Shown: positions 33,489 through 46,999, counted from the first letter of the stretch. The stretch is 64,000 nucleotides of DNA from Pseudomonas sp. dw_358 (GCF_018449655.1 NZ_JAAVUX010000013.1:1-64000); one strand, 5' to 3'. Translations and numbers: made by a program. Notes: a model not told the origin generated them from the sequence alone.

Positions 33489-35789
33489 TCAAAGGTTCTC
33501 ATACCGGTTCATGTCCAATACCCCCGCCTCCTGCGGGTCAGTCTCCTGCAGGTACGTAGTCATGTCGTGGAAAAAGAACCAGAACTGCGGATGACTGCGG
33601 CGGATGCCCCAGCGCTCGACGATCTTGTCGAAGGCCGGCGCGTCCTTGGCCGCCGTCATGGCGTCGACGAAGGCCGGCACCTGGTCGGCCGGAATATTGA
33701 ACATGAAGTTCGGGTAGCTGCTCAGCACCCCGGGGTAAATGGTCAGTGTGTCCAGCCCCGGACGGTAGCGATAGGCCTCGCCCAGCAGGAACGCGACGTT
33801 GGTGTGCGAGCGGTTACGCAGCATGCTGTACACCACGCGGTGGCCGTGACCATCGTCGATGCGCAGCAAGGAAGCCTCTGGCAACTGGTCGATGACCTTG
33901 AGCCCCGCCGCCGGCCGCGACACCAGCCGGCTGAGTGACTGCTCGACGTCCCGGAAGGTTTCGCTGATGCCCTCGCGTGAGCAATAAGCCCCCATGCAGC
34001 GGTTGATCGGGTCCGGGCTGGCGTTGAGCGAGCCGACTCGCTCGATCAGCTGGTAGGCGAAGTCGCGCTTGGGGTCATGCTCGTCCAGTTGCAGCGCCGA
34101 CGGGGTGCTGGTGTCGATCTTCTGGTAATCCAGCCACATCTTGAATTTGCCGCCATCGGCGTACCAGCTGTCGAGGATCTTGCCCCGACGCTTGGCCGGC
34201 ATCAAGCGCAGGAAGTTGACCTCGGCACCGTTGCGGATCAGGTCGAAGTACAACCGTGTCTGCACCTGATGAGACACATTGCCATAGACGTCGAAGTTGA
34301 CCGCCAACTGGTAATAGGTGCGCTCCAGCAACGGGTAGTCGAACAGCCACATCGTGGTGGGCACGTCACCGATCAGGCCCTTGTTCACCGAGGCGCTGTC
34401 AAAGTGCCGGAAGATGGTCAGCAAGGCGTTGTCATTGCCGGTCCACACACTCGACCAGTTGGCCGGCGGCGCCTTGGCGTAGGCATCGCGGCGCAGGTTT
34501 TCGTAGTCGTTGCGCTTGTCCCGGTAGTCGAGCCACAGGCTCAGCACACTGCCGACATCATCGTTCTGCCCTGGCATGGCCAGCAGGGGTGTGGCCTTGG
34601 CGCGGTACACCGGGTCGGTGATGTAGCGGTCGTGGCTGGGGTCCTGGAACAGTGCCCAGAAATGATCGCGGATCACGTCAGTGGCGATCTGCCCACGGCA
34701 GACCGGCCCGCGAATGAAGGTGCGCACGAAGTATTCGGCGTTGTCGAGCATGAACTGATAACGGGCCGCCGCCGGAATGGCCTCGAAGGTCTCGAACGGA
34801 TTGGCCCGATGCCCAGGCCCGTAGCCCGGCAGGCTGTCGGTGTGCCAGTTGCCGCTGTAGAACAGTTGCTTGATCCGCGCCAGCTTCTGCGGGCTGGCCG
34901 GGTAGGTGATGTGGGTCTTGTGCACGATGACCCCTTGCACCGGGATCAGGCGGTAGTACAGCTGGGTGCCAGGATCGTCGTCCGGCCGGCGGGTGGCGAT
35001 GATGTCCACCGGCTGACCACTGGGCGTGCGCGAGCGCACCCACTGGAAGAAATGCCCCGGTTCGCCGCCGGTGAAATAAATGTGGGCCAGAAACAGGTGC
35101 TCGAACAGCCAGCGCGCGGCGAGCGCTTCGCTGGCACCGGGACGGTTGAACAGCGCCTCCCAGCCGGCGATCTGCGCGGCCTCCACGGCGCTGGGCTGCA
35201 AATTCTGCGAGTCCACCGGTGAGTCGGCCTTGAACCAGCGTTGCAGGATGGCGTACTCGTTGTCGGTCAGGCCGGTGACTGCCAGCGGCATGCCCTGGGT
35301 GGGGTGAGCGCCGGCGTAGGCGTCGAATTCGGCGGGTTTGGGGCACATGTTCTGCCGGGCCAGCCCGAGGATGATGTCCGAAGGCACTTTGGCATTGGGG
35401 GTCATCGGCGCCGAGTGACCCAGTTCCAGCATGCGCTGCATCAAGGCCGCCTGAGGCCCTTGAGACTCGAGGACCGAGTAAAAGCCCTTGGCGCGCCAGC
35501 CTTCGGTGGTCTGGGCATCGAAGAAGATTCGCGTCGGCGTGACCGCAACGCTGCGGTCGCCCTGGTACACCGGGACCTTGGAAGCACCACGGCTGGCGCC
35601 TTCGGCGCTGCCCAGGTTGAGCTGGCAGGCCGCATCGTTGCAGGCGTGGCAGGCCACGCACTTTTCGGCAAAGATCGGCTGCACGTCGCGCAGATAGGAG
35701 ATCGGGGGCAAGGAGTCCGTGGGACCCTGGGCGAGAACGGCGCCGCAAGAGAGCATTGCCAGCAGGCCGGCAAATATACGATGGATCAT
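33489..35789 (-). CDS. cti: Periplasmic cis/trans fatty acid isomerase
   Basis: A 766-residue heme protein that converts cis to trans unsaturated membrane fatty acids in response to solvents and heat, as characterised in P. putida. A signal peptide precedes AQGPTDS, and the heme-c motif CVACH has Cys44, Cys47 and His48. The rest matches the large Cti domain in length. Start 35789 gives the signal at the N-terminus; an upstream frame from 35867 would bury it. Divergent from metH. Confidence 0.93.
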   Translation of the reverse strand: MIHRIFAGLLAMLSCGAVLAQGPTDSLPPISYLRDVQPIFAEKCVACHACNDAACQLNLGSAEGASRGASKVPVYQGDRSVAVTPTRIFFDAQTTEGWRAKGFYSVLESQGPQAALMQRMLELGHSAPMTPNAKVPSDIILGLARQNMCPKPAEFDAYAGAHPTQGMPLAVTGLTDNEYAILQRWFKADSPVDSQNLQPSAVEAAQIAGWEALFNRPGASEALAARWLFEHLFLAHIYFTGGEPGHFFQWVRSRTPSGQPVDIIATRRPDDDPGTQLYYRLIPVQGVIVHKTHITYPASPQKLARIKQLFYSGNWHTDSLPGYGPGHRANPFETFEAIPAAARYQFMLDNAEYFVRTFIRGPVCRGQIATDVIRDHFWALFQDPSHDRYITDPVYRAKATPLLAMPGQNDDVGSVLSLWLDYRDKRNDYENLRRDAYAKAPPANWSSVWTGNDNALLTIFRHFDSASVNKGLIGDVPTTMWLFDYPLLERTYYQLAVNFDVYGNVSHQVQTRLYFDLIRNGAEVNFLRLMPAKRRGKILDSWYADGGKFKMWLDYQKIDTSTPSALQLDEHDPKRDFAYQLIERVGSLNASPDPINRCMGAYCSREGISETFRDVEQSLSRLVSRPAAGLKVIDQLPEASLLRIDDGHGHRVVYSMLRNRSHTNVAFLLGEAYRYRPGLDTLTIYPGVLSSYPNFMFNIPADQVPAFVDAMTAAKDAPAFDKIVERWGIRRSHPQFWFFFHDMTTYLQETDPQEAGVLDMNRYENL

Positions 35790-35843
35790 GCGACGGTCGT
35801 CCCAACGAGAAATTTCAGGTGGCCATTGTACCTGCCTAAGCAG

Positions 35844-35876
35844 CGATCTAACATGAATGCGATTCATGTTGGATCG
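35844..35876. repeat. 15-bp inverted repeat between cti and metH
   Basis: CGATCTAACATGAAT-GCG-ATTCATGTTGGATCG: 14 of 15 positions pair exactly and the other can be G-U. It lies in the 165-bp divergent region, 55 bp before the cti start and 79 bp before metH. There is no T-tract, so it looks like an operator rather than a terminator. Confidence 0.6.
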
Positions 35877-35954
35877 CGGGCAGTTTAACGCCCTGCAGGT
35901 TTGCTATCATTTCGCCGTTTCGTGCACCGATTTCATCTCGACCAGGTAGCCCTT

Positions 35955-39647
<3,693 letters not shown>

Positions 39648-39668
39648 TTTGCTTTAGCCCGTGCGGGC

Positions 39669-39697
39669 CTCATCGCGAGCAAGCCCTGCTCCCACAA
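39669..39697. repeat. REP-like element after metH
   Basis: CTCATCGCGAGCAAGCCCTG followed by CTCCCACA is a typical Pseudomonas extragenic repeat unit; a second GC-rich palindromic stretch follows near 39739-39752. Confidence 0.5.
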
Positions 39698-39772
39698 AGT
39701 GAACCCCGATATCGCGGTCGACTTTGGGGGATCAGGGCTAGCCCGCGCGGGGGTCTGCACGGACAAACAGAC

Positions 39773-39886
39773 TCAATGATGGGTGACCCAGAACAACCCG
39801 GCCCCCACCACCACGACGATCATGAACAATATGGCCCAGGCATCGGTATGACTGGCAGGCTTGCGAACTTTGGCAGGCTGACTCAT
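39773..39886 (-). CDS. 37-residue single-span membrane protein
   Basis: A short ORF reading MSQPAKVRKPASHTDAWAIL then a hydrophobic stretch to WVTHH. It has a basic cytoplasmic tail, one strong transmembrane helix (about residues 17-33), and a two-His end. The start follows AAGAGAGACAAACC on the minus strand. It lies between metH and cysI in otherwise noncoding DNA. Base use fits a real gene. Role unknown; similar mini-proteins often associate with membrane complexes. Confidence 0.6.
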   Translation of the reverse strand: MSQPAKVRKPASHTDAWAILFMIVVVVGAGLFWVTHH

Positions 39887-40153
39887 CGGTTTGTCTCTCT
39901 TGTTGTTATAAAGATGTAACCTGTACGCCAGTACCAGTTAAGCGCAGCAAAGCCCTTTCAACAAGCAAGGTCATGAACCGTCGAGCCTTATCGATTTCAG
40001 CTATGAGCTTATCGTTAAAGTTCACTTTTACGGATATGAACAAACTTGTATATTTCGGCGGCTCCGTCGGGAGTGCGCGGCCGTGCGCGCTGATGCGTGG
40101 CGCCTATGTTCCTCATAGGGCCCAGATAACAGCCTGAGAACCACAGGATAATC
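39887..40153. other. Leader region of cysI
   Basis: 267 bp without an ORF. It is AT-rich around 39900-40040, as expected of a promoter. Small hairpins lie near 40078-40097 and 40104-40123 (CCTATG/CATAGG). No specific regulator motif is certain. Confidence 0.4.
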
Positions 40154-41806
40154 ATGTACGTTTACGACGAGTACGATCAACGGATCATCGAGGACCGCGT
40201 CAAGCAGTTCCGCGATCAGACCCGCCGATATCTGGCTGGCGAGTTGAGCGAAGAAGAATTCCGCCCACTGCGCCTGCAGAACGGCCTGTACATCCAACGC
40301 TTCGCGCCGATGCTGCGCGTGGCCGTACCTTATGGGCAGCTGACCTCCCGCCAGACGCGGATGATGGCCAAGATCGCCCGTGACTTCGACAAGGGCTATG
40401 CCCACATCAGCACCCGGCAGAACGTGCAATTCAACTGGCCGGCGGTGGAAGATATCCCCGACATCCTCGCGCAACTGGCCACCGTGCAGATGCACGCCAT
40501 TCAGACCAGCGGCAACTGCCTGCGCAACGTCACCACCGACCAGTTTGCCGGTGTCGCTGCCGATGAGCTGATCGACCCGCGACCGTGGTGTGAAATCGTT
40601 CGTCAATGGACCACCTTCCATCCGGAGTTCGCTTATCTGCCGCGCAAGTTCAAGATTGCCGTGAACGGTGCCAGCAGCGACCGCGCCGCCATCGAAGTGC
40701 ACGACATCGGCCTGGAGCCGGTGCACAACGCCGCCGGCGAGTTGGGTTTCCGCGTACTGGTGGGTGGCGGCCTGGGCCGTACCCCGGTGGTCGGCTCGTT
40801 CATCAACGAGTTCCTGCCGTGGCAGGACCTGTTGAGCTACCTGGACGCCATCCTGCGGGTGTACAACCGCTATGGTCGTCGCGACAACAAATACAAGGCG
40901 CGGATCAAGATCCTCGTCAAGGCGCTGACCCCCGAGGTCTTTGCCGCCAAGGTCGATGCCGAGATGGAGCATTTGCGCGGTGGCAGCACCACGCTGACCG
41001 AAGCCGAATTGCAACGCGTGGCCAAGCACTTCGTCGACCCGGACTACAAGGCCCTGGAAAACGTGGATTACAGTGCTCTGGAAGCCGAGCACCCCGGCTT
41101 CGCCCGCTGGCGTTCGCGCAACACCCTGGCGCACAAGAAGCCGGGCTACGTGGCCGTGACCCTGTCGCTCAAGCCCACCGGCGTAGCGCCGGGCGACCTG
41201 ACCGACAAGCAACTGGATGCAGTGGCCGACCTGGCCGAGCGTTACAGTTTCGCCCAGCTGCGCACCTCCCACGAGCAGAACATCATCCTCGCCGACGTCG
41301 AGCAGAGCCGTCTGCACGCCCTCTGGCTGGAGCTGCGCGAAGGCGGTTTCGCCACGCCGAACGTGGGCCTGCTGACCGACATCATCTGCTGTCCCGGTGG
41401 CGATTTCTGCTCCCTGGCCAACGCCAAGTCGATCCCGATTGCCGAATCCATCCAGCGCCGTTTCGATGACCTGGACTACCTGTTCGACATTGGCGAGCTG
41501 GATCTGAACATTTCCGGCTGCATGAACGCCTGCGGTCACCACCACGTCGGCCACATCGGCATTCTGGGTGTGGACAAGAAAGGCGAAGAGTTCTACCAGG
41601 TCTCCCTGGGTGGCAGCGCCAGCCGCGACGCCAGCCTGGGCAAGATCCTCGGGCCGTCCTTCGCTCAGGAAGCGATGCCCGACGTGATCGAAAAGCTCAT
41701 CGACGTGTACGTGGAAAAACGCACCGAAGACGAACGCTTCATCGACACCTACCAGCGAATCGGCATCGATCCCTTCAAGGAGCGCGTCTATGCAGCGAAT
41801 CATTAA
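40154..41806 (+). CDS. cysI: Assimilatory sulfite/nitrite reductase hemoprotein
   Basis: A 550-residue siroheme-[4Fe-4S] enzyme that reduces sulfite to sulfide. The cluster and siroheme cysteines are in DIICCPGGDFCSLANAKSIP and NISGCMNACGHHHVGHIG. The two-fold pseudo-repeat of the family is visible, with AHISTRQNVQFNWP in half one and QLRTSHEQNIILAD in half two. Start 40154 follows ACAGGATAATC. It overlaps the DUF934 gene by 17 bp, a pairing that is constant in pseudomonads. Confidence 0.94.
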   Translation: MYVYDEYDQRIIEDRVKQFRDQTRRYLAGELSEEEFRPLRLQNGLYIQRFAPMLRVAVPYGQLTSRQTRMMAKIARDFDKGYAHISTRQNVQFNWPAVEDIPDILAQLATVQMHAIQTSGNCLRNVTTDQFAGVAADELIDPRPWCEIVRQWTTFHPEFAYLPRKFKIAVNGASSDRAAIEVHDIGLEPVHNAAGELGFRVLVGGGLGRTPVVGSFINEFLPWQDLLSYLDAILRVYNRYGRRDNKYKARIKILVKALTPEVFAAKVDAEMEHLRGGSTTLTEAELQRVAKHFVDPDYKALENVDYSALEAEHPGFARWRSRNTLAHKKPGYVAVTLSLKPTGVAPGDLTDKQLDAVADLAERYSFAQLRTSHEQNIILADVEQSRLHALWLELREGGFATPNVGLLTDIICCPGGDFCSLANAKSIPIAESIQRRFDDLDYLFDIGELDLNISGCMNACGHHHVGHIGILGVDKKGEEFYQVSLGGSASRDASLGKILGPSFAQEAMPDVIEKLIDVYVEKRTEDERFIDTYQRIGIDPFKERVYAANH

Positions 41807-42284
41807 GAACAACGCCGTCGTCGACGAAACCTGGCACCTGCTGCCCAAGGACGCGACGCTGGACGGTATCAGCAATTGCGACGACCTGATCGTGCCGCTG
41901 GCCCTGTGGCGCGAGCACGCGCACGCCCTCAAGGCCCGCGATGGCGGCCTGGGTGTGTGGCTGGACGCTGACGAAGAAGCCGAAGAGCTGGGCGAGGATG
42001 CCCAGCAGTTTCAGGTCATTGCCCTGAACTTCCCGGCCTTCACCGACGGGCGCAACTATTCCAATGCGCGCCTGCTGCGTGATCGATATGGCTTCAAGGG
42101 TGAACTGCGCGCCATCGGCGATGTGCTGCGTGATCAGCTGTTCTACCTGCACCGCTGCGGCTTCGATGCCTTTGCGCTGCGGGCGGACAAGGACCCGTAT
42201 GAAGCGCTGGAGAGCCTGAAGGACTTTTCGGTGACCTATCAGGCGGCCACCGACGAGCCGTTGCCGTTGTTCCGGCGCCGTTAG
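41790..42284 (+). CDS. DUF934 protein, partner of CysI
   Basis: A 164-residue cytosolic protein of the DUF934 family (regions DLIVPLALW, ALNFPAFTDGRNYSNARLLR, GELRAIGDVLRDQLFYLHRC). It always follows the sulfite reductase gene in this lineage and overlaps it by 17 bp, so it is made in equal amounts. It may serve electron delivery or siroheme protein assembly; this is inference from context only. Confidence 0.85.
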   Translation: MQRIIKNNAVVDETWHLLPKDATLDGISNCDDLIVPLALWREHAHALKARDGGLGVWLDADEEAEELGEDAQQFQVIALNFPAFTDGRNYSNARLLRDRYGFKGELRAIGDVLRDQLFYLHRCGFDAFALRADKDPYEALESLKDFSVTYQAATDEPLPLFRRR

Positions 42285-42298
42285 GGTTCACCTGCAGA

Positions 42299-42331
42299 GC
42301 CGACCGGGCTCGCGTACGAGCTCCGGTCGGC
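42299..42331. terminator. Strong hairpin between DUF934 and the LRR-NEL gene
   Basis: GCCGACCGG-GCTCG-CGTA-CGAGC-T-CCGGTCGGC folds into a stem of about 14 bp with a tetraloop and one bulge. It lies between two convergent genes. No clear T-tract. Confidence 0.65.
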
Positions 42332-42349
42332 CCTGCCATCGGTCCAGCG

Positions 42350-45300
42350 CTAGACGAGCGCCTGCGTCAACCGCGTCAATGCCTCCCCCTCCGCCTGCCG
42401 CTGCCCTGCCAGCAAGGCCTGACGCACCACTTCCTGCTCATCCACACTCAGTGCCACCGACTGGCTTCCCCATTCCCGATCCGGGAACAGCTCGCCCAGG
42501 CGCACCCGCACGTGCGGTGCCAGCGGCGTCACGGGCGCCCCCCCATTTGTCACCTCATACAGATACTGCTGAGCCTGCAACCAGGGCCGGCGAGCCTCGG
42601 CCAATGCTTCTGGCGAGCGCCGCTCCAACATTCCTTGCCACCAGGGCTGCTCCACCAGCCAATCAATCAACCGCGCGTCGGTCAGTTGCGCCAGAACATA
42701 GGCCTGGACTCGGTCCAACTGAGCCGGCGAAGACTGCAGTGCATAGAGCATGCGCTCCGCCTGGGGCGGCAGCGCCAGCCGTTGCGCCAGATCAAGACGC
42801 AGGCGCAGGCGTACTTCAGCCTCATCCAGGGCCAGCGGCTGAATGGCCAGGGCCGGCTCGTCCATTGAACTCAGGGCGCTGTCGGGAGCCTGGTCACCAC
42901 GGGCCAATGCACCCTGCCGCGCCTCCCGACCCTGCACGATCCGCAGGGCCGCTTCGTCCACCAGTTCGGCGCGCAGCACCCCGCGCGCGGTGTTCAGCAG
43001 CGCCGGCATGTCGGCACCCGGCCGAGCCGCGGCCCGATAGATCAGCAACAGCGTTTCACAGCGGGTCAACAGTAACTGGATGCCGTCACCACAGGTGGTG
43101 ATGGCTTCCTCGCCAATATCGAAAAAATCTTCACGCAGACGGGTCAGGCCCTGGCTGTCCTCGCCTGGTGCTAGCTCGCTGATGGCGCTGACCAGTGCCT
43201 GAACCCGGACACGACCTGCCGGCGGATCGCGACGATAGCTGGCCATGTCCTCGGCACGCTCCAGCGCCTCAAGAAAGTACCCGGCGCGTGGTTCGCTGCG
43301 CAGCGCCTCGACACTGGCCAGCAGCCCAGGTGTCGCGCCGACCAGCCAGCTCGGTCGCTGCGGCGCGGGTAGGTCACCCAGGCCCAAGTCCGGTTGCCAG
43401 GCATGCACGCGCTGGGCGCGGTGCAAACGTTGCAGCCCGAGCGCGTCGAGGTGCTGGGTGGACAGGTTGAAGGAGCGTAACGGTCGACGAAAATAGGCCA
43501 GATTGGCCAACACCGGGATTTCGACAATGGGGTTGTTTTGCAGCCACACTGAGCGTAACGGGCCGTCCACAATGGCCATCAGCCCGTCCAGGCCGGAGGG
43601 CCATTGCGTCAGCCCGCAGTCGCGCACATCAAGCATCTGCAAATCATGCAGTTCGCCCACGACGGGCGCCAGTACCAGGGGATTGCCGTGCAGGTCCAGC
43701 AGCGTCAAGCCCCGCATGCCGGCAATGACCTCGACCATCGGCGGGGTCAGTGCCAGGCGATTATTGCCTAGCCACAAGCGCTCAAGGTTCGGTATCTCAC
43801 GCAGCGCCTGCCAATGGGCCAGGGTAAAGAGGGCACCGACATTGGGCATCGCGAATTCGTACAGCCGTGTCAGCCCGGCCAGACGTTGCAGGGCCTGCAA
43901 GGGGGGCGCCTCGGGTTGATTGCCGAGCACCAGGTATTCCAGATGTGCCAATCCAGCCAAGGGATCGAACATCGTGTCCGAGGCCGACAACGGGTTTTCG
44001 TCCAGCGTCAGGCCGCGCAACTCGGTCATGTGCTCCACAGCAGGCGGTATTCGGGTCAACGCATTGCTTTGCAGTTCCAACGCCTGCACTCGGGGGAATC
44101 GAGCGAGAAAGGCCGAGGGGTCGCCATGCAGCCCCATGTCGCTCAGGCCGAGGGAATAGACATGGGAAAAATCCGCCGTCAGCGCCGGCAACTCCCCGAT
44201 GTGGCGCTCGCCCAAGTACAGGTCGGATGCCGTGGCCCAATCCATGCCGGCAAAGATCAGCCCGGTCTCGCGGCGCCACGCCGCACGAATCTCGTCGGCC
44301 ACCGCCTCGCGATCCGCGACCTCCACAGGAAGCCGCACGCCCAGCCCATCCACCCACTCGGCGGCCTCCCCCTGCCACTGCTCCAACTGCTGAACGAGTG
44401 CTTCAAACTCCTGCTCCCGGACGCTCACGGCCAGCGCGCGATCCTCTCCCAGCTCCGCCAGCAACTGATTGAAATGGGCATCGGTGACCGCAGGGTACAA
44501 GGCCCGCAGGCGCTGCGCGATCGGATCGATGAGCGCCGGTCCGCGACCACTGAGGGCATAGCCCACCCGACCATTGGCCGAGCGGACCGGCGGGCGCCAC
44601 CAGCTTGGCGCCCGGCGCTGGCCGAGCAGCGCAGCAGCCGCGTCGCGATGCGCGACGGCGTACTCGTAGACCCACAAACGCCCGGCTTGGGGGGCCAGGC
44701 CCTCGGGCACCCGGGCCAAGGTGCCCTGCCACAGCGTCTGGCTGTCCACACTTGCCCATGCCGGCAGCCACAGACCATTGATCGCCCGATCGAGTTGCCA
44801 ATCCTGCAATGCACGCCGCGCCTGCTCGGCCTGACGCATCGGCACCCTTCCCGCGCTTAACAGCCGGCGTTCCGGGGCGCTGGCACCCGCGGCGATTTCT
44901 TCGACCAGCGACGGCGGCAACCCGGGAAAATCGCGGCCCAGCGTGGCGCCTGCCGGGGTGGACAGGGCGTGCGGTGGCAGGCGCAGTTCGACAGCGTTGC
45001 GCCACTCTCCAGGTCGATCAACAAGGCGCTGGGCCTGCGCATCGGCCATGGCTTCGCGCAGGGCTGCGGGGATCCTGTGGTTGTGCCGATGCAGCTCGCG
45101 CAGGCCGGTCTCGGACAACCGCGCCGTACGCCGCAAACGATCCAGTACGGGGCCGTCCAGGCCATGGGCTTCGGCCCCCAGCCGAGCCATGGACTGTTCA
45201 AGGCTCCAGCGCTCCACGCGCTCGTGGACCGCCCGCCATGTGCCTTGGCCGTTGTGCCGCAGTTCCACCCCTGCCGACTGCGCAGGATCAGGGTGGACCA

Positions 45301-46999
45301 CCCGCCAGCGTTGGGCAGCCGGGTCGTGCGCAAGCCGATAGACCCGACCGTCCAGCACGATGTGCTCGGCATCGTCGAATCGGTATTGACCGAGCCGGTT
45401 GGGCATCAGGTCGGCCGGCAGGGGTTGGCTCAGGGCAAAGTCGTGCAGCGTCGCTTTCATCAAGCGCGTACGGCCCTGGCCATCGAGCACGGGCAACAGG
45501 TTCTCCATCAACGGTGACGGCCTGAGCGTCAGCGCCGCCCCGGCCGCCAGGGCGGTGACCGCCAGGGTCTGGGCAATATCGGCAAAGTGCGCGAGGGCCT
45601 CGACCCGTTCGCTGTGCTGCCATTGCTCTATGCCGATCACCAGGTCACCCAGCAACTGCACCGCCGTCGCCCCCAGCAGCAAGGTGCCCACCCCGGGGAC
45701 GAAGAATCCGGCAACGTTGGCCAGGTTCAGGCCAATGGCTTCCCACAGCGCCAGGCGCGCCTCACGCTCGTGGCGATCCTCATCGTCGTTGGGCACCACT
45801 ACCCGGCGCGCATCGGCAAGGATCCCGGTGACCTGACGCTGTTGCAGCCAGACATGAGGAGCACCGGACACCGCTGCCGCGCGCAGGACCAAGTCAGCAT
45901 CGGGGTCGTCCACGCGCTGCGCTTCGCCAGCCCCCAGCGACCAGAATGGCAGGGGCCTGAGAGCATTATGCAGGCGCCGGGCAAACTCGGCGCGATCGGC
46001 CAGGGCGATCTGTCCAAGGAAGCCGAGCCCATAGTCTTGTTGGCGCAACTGCCCGCGCAGGTAGTCGGCCACCTCGGCCAGCGAAGCATATTCGCGCACG
46101 GGATGATGGGGATCACCGGCCAGGTAGAGCACACAGCGCGCCTGCCCGCTGAGCCGAGGTTGCAGCACCAGCGCCCGTTGCAAGGCAATGCCGACCTGAT
46201 CCAGCGCGCCGAGCATGCGCAGCCCGCACACCTGGACCGGGTGGCCATGCCACTGTGCACGACCCTCCTCAAGCATGCCCTGCACCACCTGCAGGCCTTC
46301 ATCGCTGAGCCATTGGCGCGCGTGCGCGCCGTTAGCGTGCAGGCGGATATCGGCCGCCACATCCGCCTGCAGGAGGGCGGTGACCCGAGGCGTCTCCAGT
46401 ACCCCGCGCAAGTGATCCTGGTAGCGGCGCCCCAGATCCAGCTCGCGGCAGACCTGGGCAAACTCATGAGGCGCGATGTCGATGACCTGAGCGGCGTCGT
46501 ACCAAGGGCCTTTGCCATAGGCATCGAAGTCAATGGGGACCCCCGGGGCCAGCACGGTGGAACCCGCTTCAAAGGCCGAGGCCGTCGTTTCAAGGCTGGA
46601 AAAGTTGGCCATGGCGGCCTCGATCAGCGTCTGGCGGGTAATGGCCACCCGTGTGCGTGCCACCTGAGCCTCGCCCACGTAGCGCAGCGGGATGTCGGGA
46701 TACAGCTCCTTGTGATGGCGCAATCGCCAGAGCTCGATACACGTCACATCCACTGCGCGGTTGAAACGCTGGTGCAACGCCGCCGTCAGCAGCGGCTCGA
46801 CGAAGGCGGTGGGTGTCGGCAGTGAATCAATTACGCCCTGCACGGCATGGCTGGCGGCGATGTGCTCGCTCAGGGCGGCTTGCCAGAGGCGGTGGACGCT
46901 CGGGGGCGCCTGGGTCAGCCAGTCGGGAATGCTGGCCTTGATGAGGTCAAAGTGTGCGGGCTTGCCACCGCGAACAACGGCTGGCGAAAGATTGGCCAT
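42350..46999 (-). CDS. Very large leucine-rich-repeat protein with NEL-type E3 ubiquitin ligase domain
   Basis: A 1549-residue protein. Residues about 1-920 are the DUF6543-like N-terminal region of large Pseudomonas effectors, with hydrophobic helices at about 425-495 (VAGFFVPGVGTLLLGATAVQ). Leucine-rich repeats fill about 935-1190 (LDENPL, LWLGNNRL, LDLHGNPL). The rest is a NEL domain: PRAGYFLEALERAEDMASYR, then C1303-x-D1305 in EEAITTCGDGIQLL, the catalytic motif of IpaH/SspH bacterial E3 ligases. Start 46999 suits the GGAG at 47009 better than ATG 47005. No secretion signal, chaperone or type III genes are adjacent. It would ubiquitinate a eukaryotic host protein if delivered. Confidence 0.85.
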   Translation of the reverse strand: MANLSPAVVRGGKPAHFDLIKASIPDWLTQAPPSVHRLWQAALSEHIAASHAVQGVIDSLPTPTAFVEPLLTAALHQRFNRAVDVTCIELWRLRHHKELYPDIPLRYVGEAQVARTRVAITRQTLIEAAMANFSSLETTASAFEAGSTVLAPGVPIDFDAYGKGPWYDAAQVIDIAPHEFAQVCRELDLGRRYQDHLRGVLETPRVTALLQADVAADIRLHANGAHARQWLSDEGLQVVQGMLEEGRAQWHGHPVQVCGLRMLGALDQVGIALQRALVLQPRLSGQARCVLYLAGDPHHPVREYASLAEVADYLRGQLRQQDYGLGFLGQIALADRAEFARRLHNALRPLPFWSLGAGEAQRVDDPDADLVLRAAAVSGAPHVWLQQRQVTGILADARRVVVPNDDEDRHEREARLALWEAIGLNLANVAGFFVPGVGTLLLGATAVQLLGDLVIGIEQWQHSERVEALAHFADIAQTLAVTALAAGAALTLRPSPLMENLLPVLDGQGRTRLMKATLHDFALSQPLPADLMPNRLGQYRFDDAEHIVLDGRVYRLAHDPAAQRWRVVHPDPAQSAGVELRHNGQGTWRAVHERVERWSLEQSMARLGAEAHGLDGPVLDRLRRTARLSETGLRELHRHNHRIPAALREAMADAQAQRLVDRPGEWRNAVELRLPPHALSTPAGATLGRDFPGLPPSLVEEIAAGASAPERRLLSAGRVPMRQAEQARRALQDWQLDRAINGLWLPAWASVDSQTLWQGTLARVPEGLAPQAGRLWVYEYAVAHRDAAAALLGQRRAPSWWRPPVRSANGRVGYALSGRGPALIDPIAQRLRALYPAVTDAHFNQLLAELGEDRALAVSVREQEFEALVQQLEQWQGEAAEWVDGLGVRLPVEVADREAVADEIRAAWRRETGLIFAGMDWATASDLYLGERHIGELPALTADFSHVYSLGLSDMGLHGDPSAFLARFPRVQALELQSNALTRIPPAVEHMTELRGLTLDENPLSASDTMFDPLAGLAHLEYLVLGNQPEAPPLQALQRLAGLTRLYEFAMPNVGALFTLAHWQALREIPNLERLWLGNNRLALTPPMVEVIAGMRGLTLLDLHGNPLVLAPVVGELHDLQMLDVRDCGLTQWPSGLDGLMAIVDGPLRSVWLQNNPIVEIPVLANLAYFRRPLRSFNLSTQHLDALGLQRLHRAQRVHAWQPDLGLGDLPAPQRPSWLVGATPGLLASVEALRSEPRAGYFLEALERAEDMASYRRDPPAGRVRVQALVSAISELAPGEDSQGLTRLREDFFDIGEEAITTCGDGIQLLLTRCETLLLIYRAAARPGADMPALLNTARGVLRAELVDEAALRIVQGREARQGALARGDQAPDSALSSMDEPALAIQPLALDEAEVRLRLRLDLAQRLALPPQAERMLYALQSSPAQLDRVQAYVLAQLTDARLIDWLVEQPWWQGMLERRSPEALAEARRPWLQAQQYLYEVTNGGAPVTPLAPHVRVRLGELFPDREWGSQSVALSVDEQEVVRQALLAGQRQAEGEALTRLTQALV

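Noticed and set aside
40028..41932. 634-codon minus-strand frame over cysI
   Set aside because: Antisense shadow of the sulfite reductase gene.
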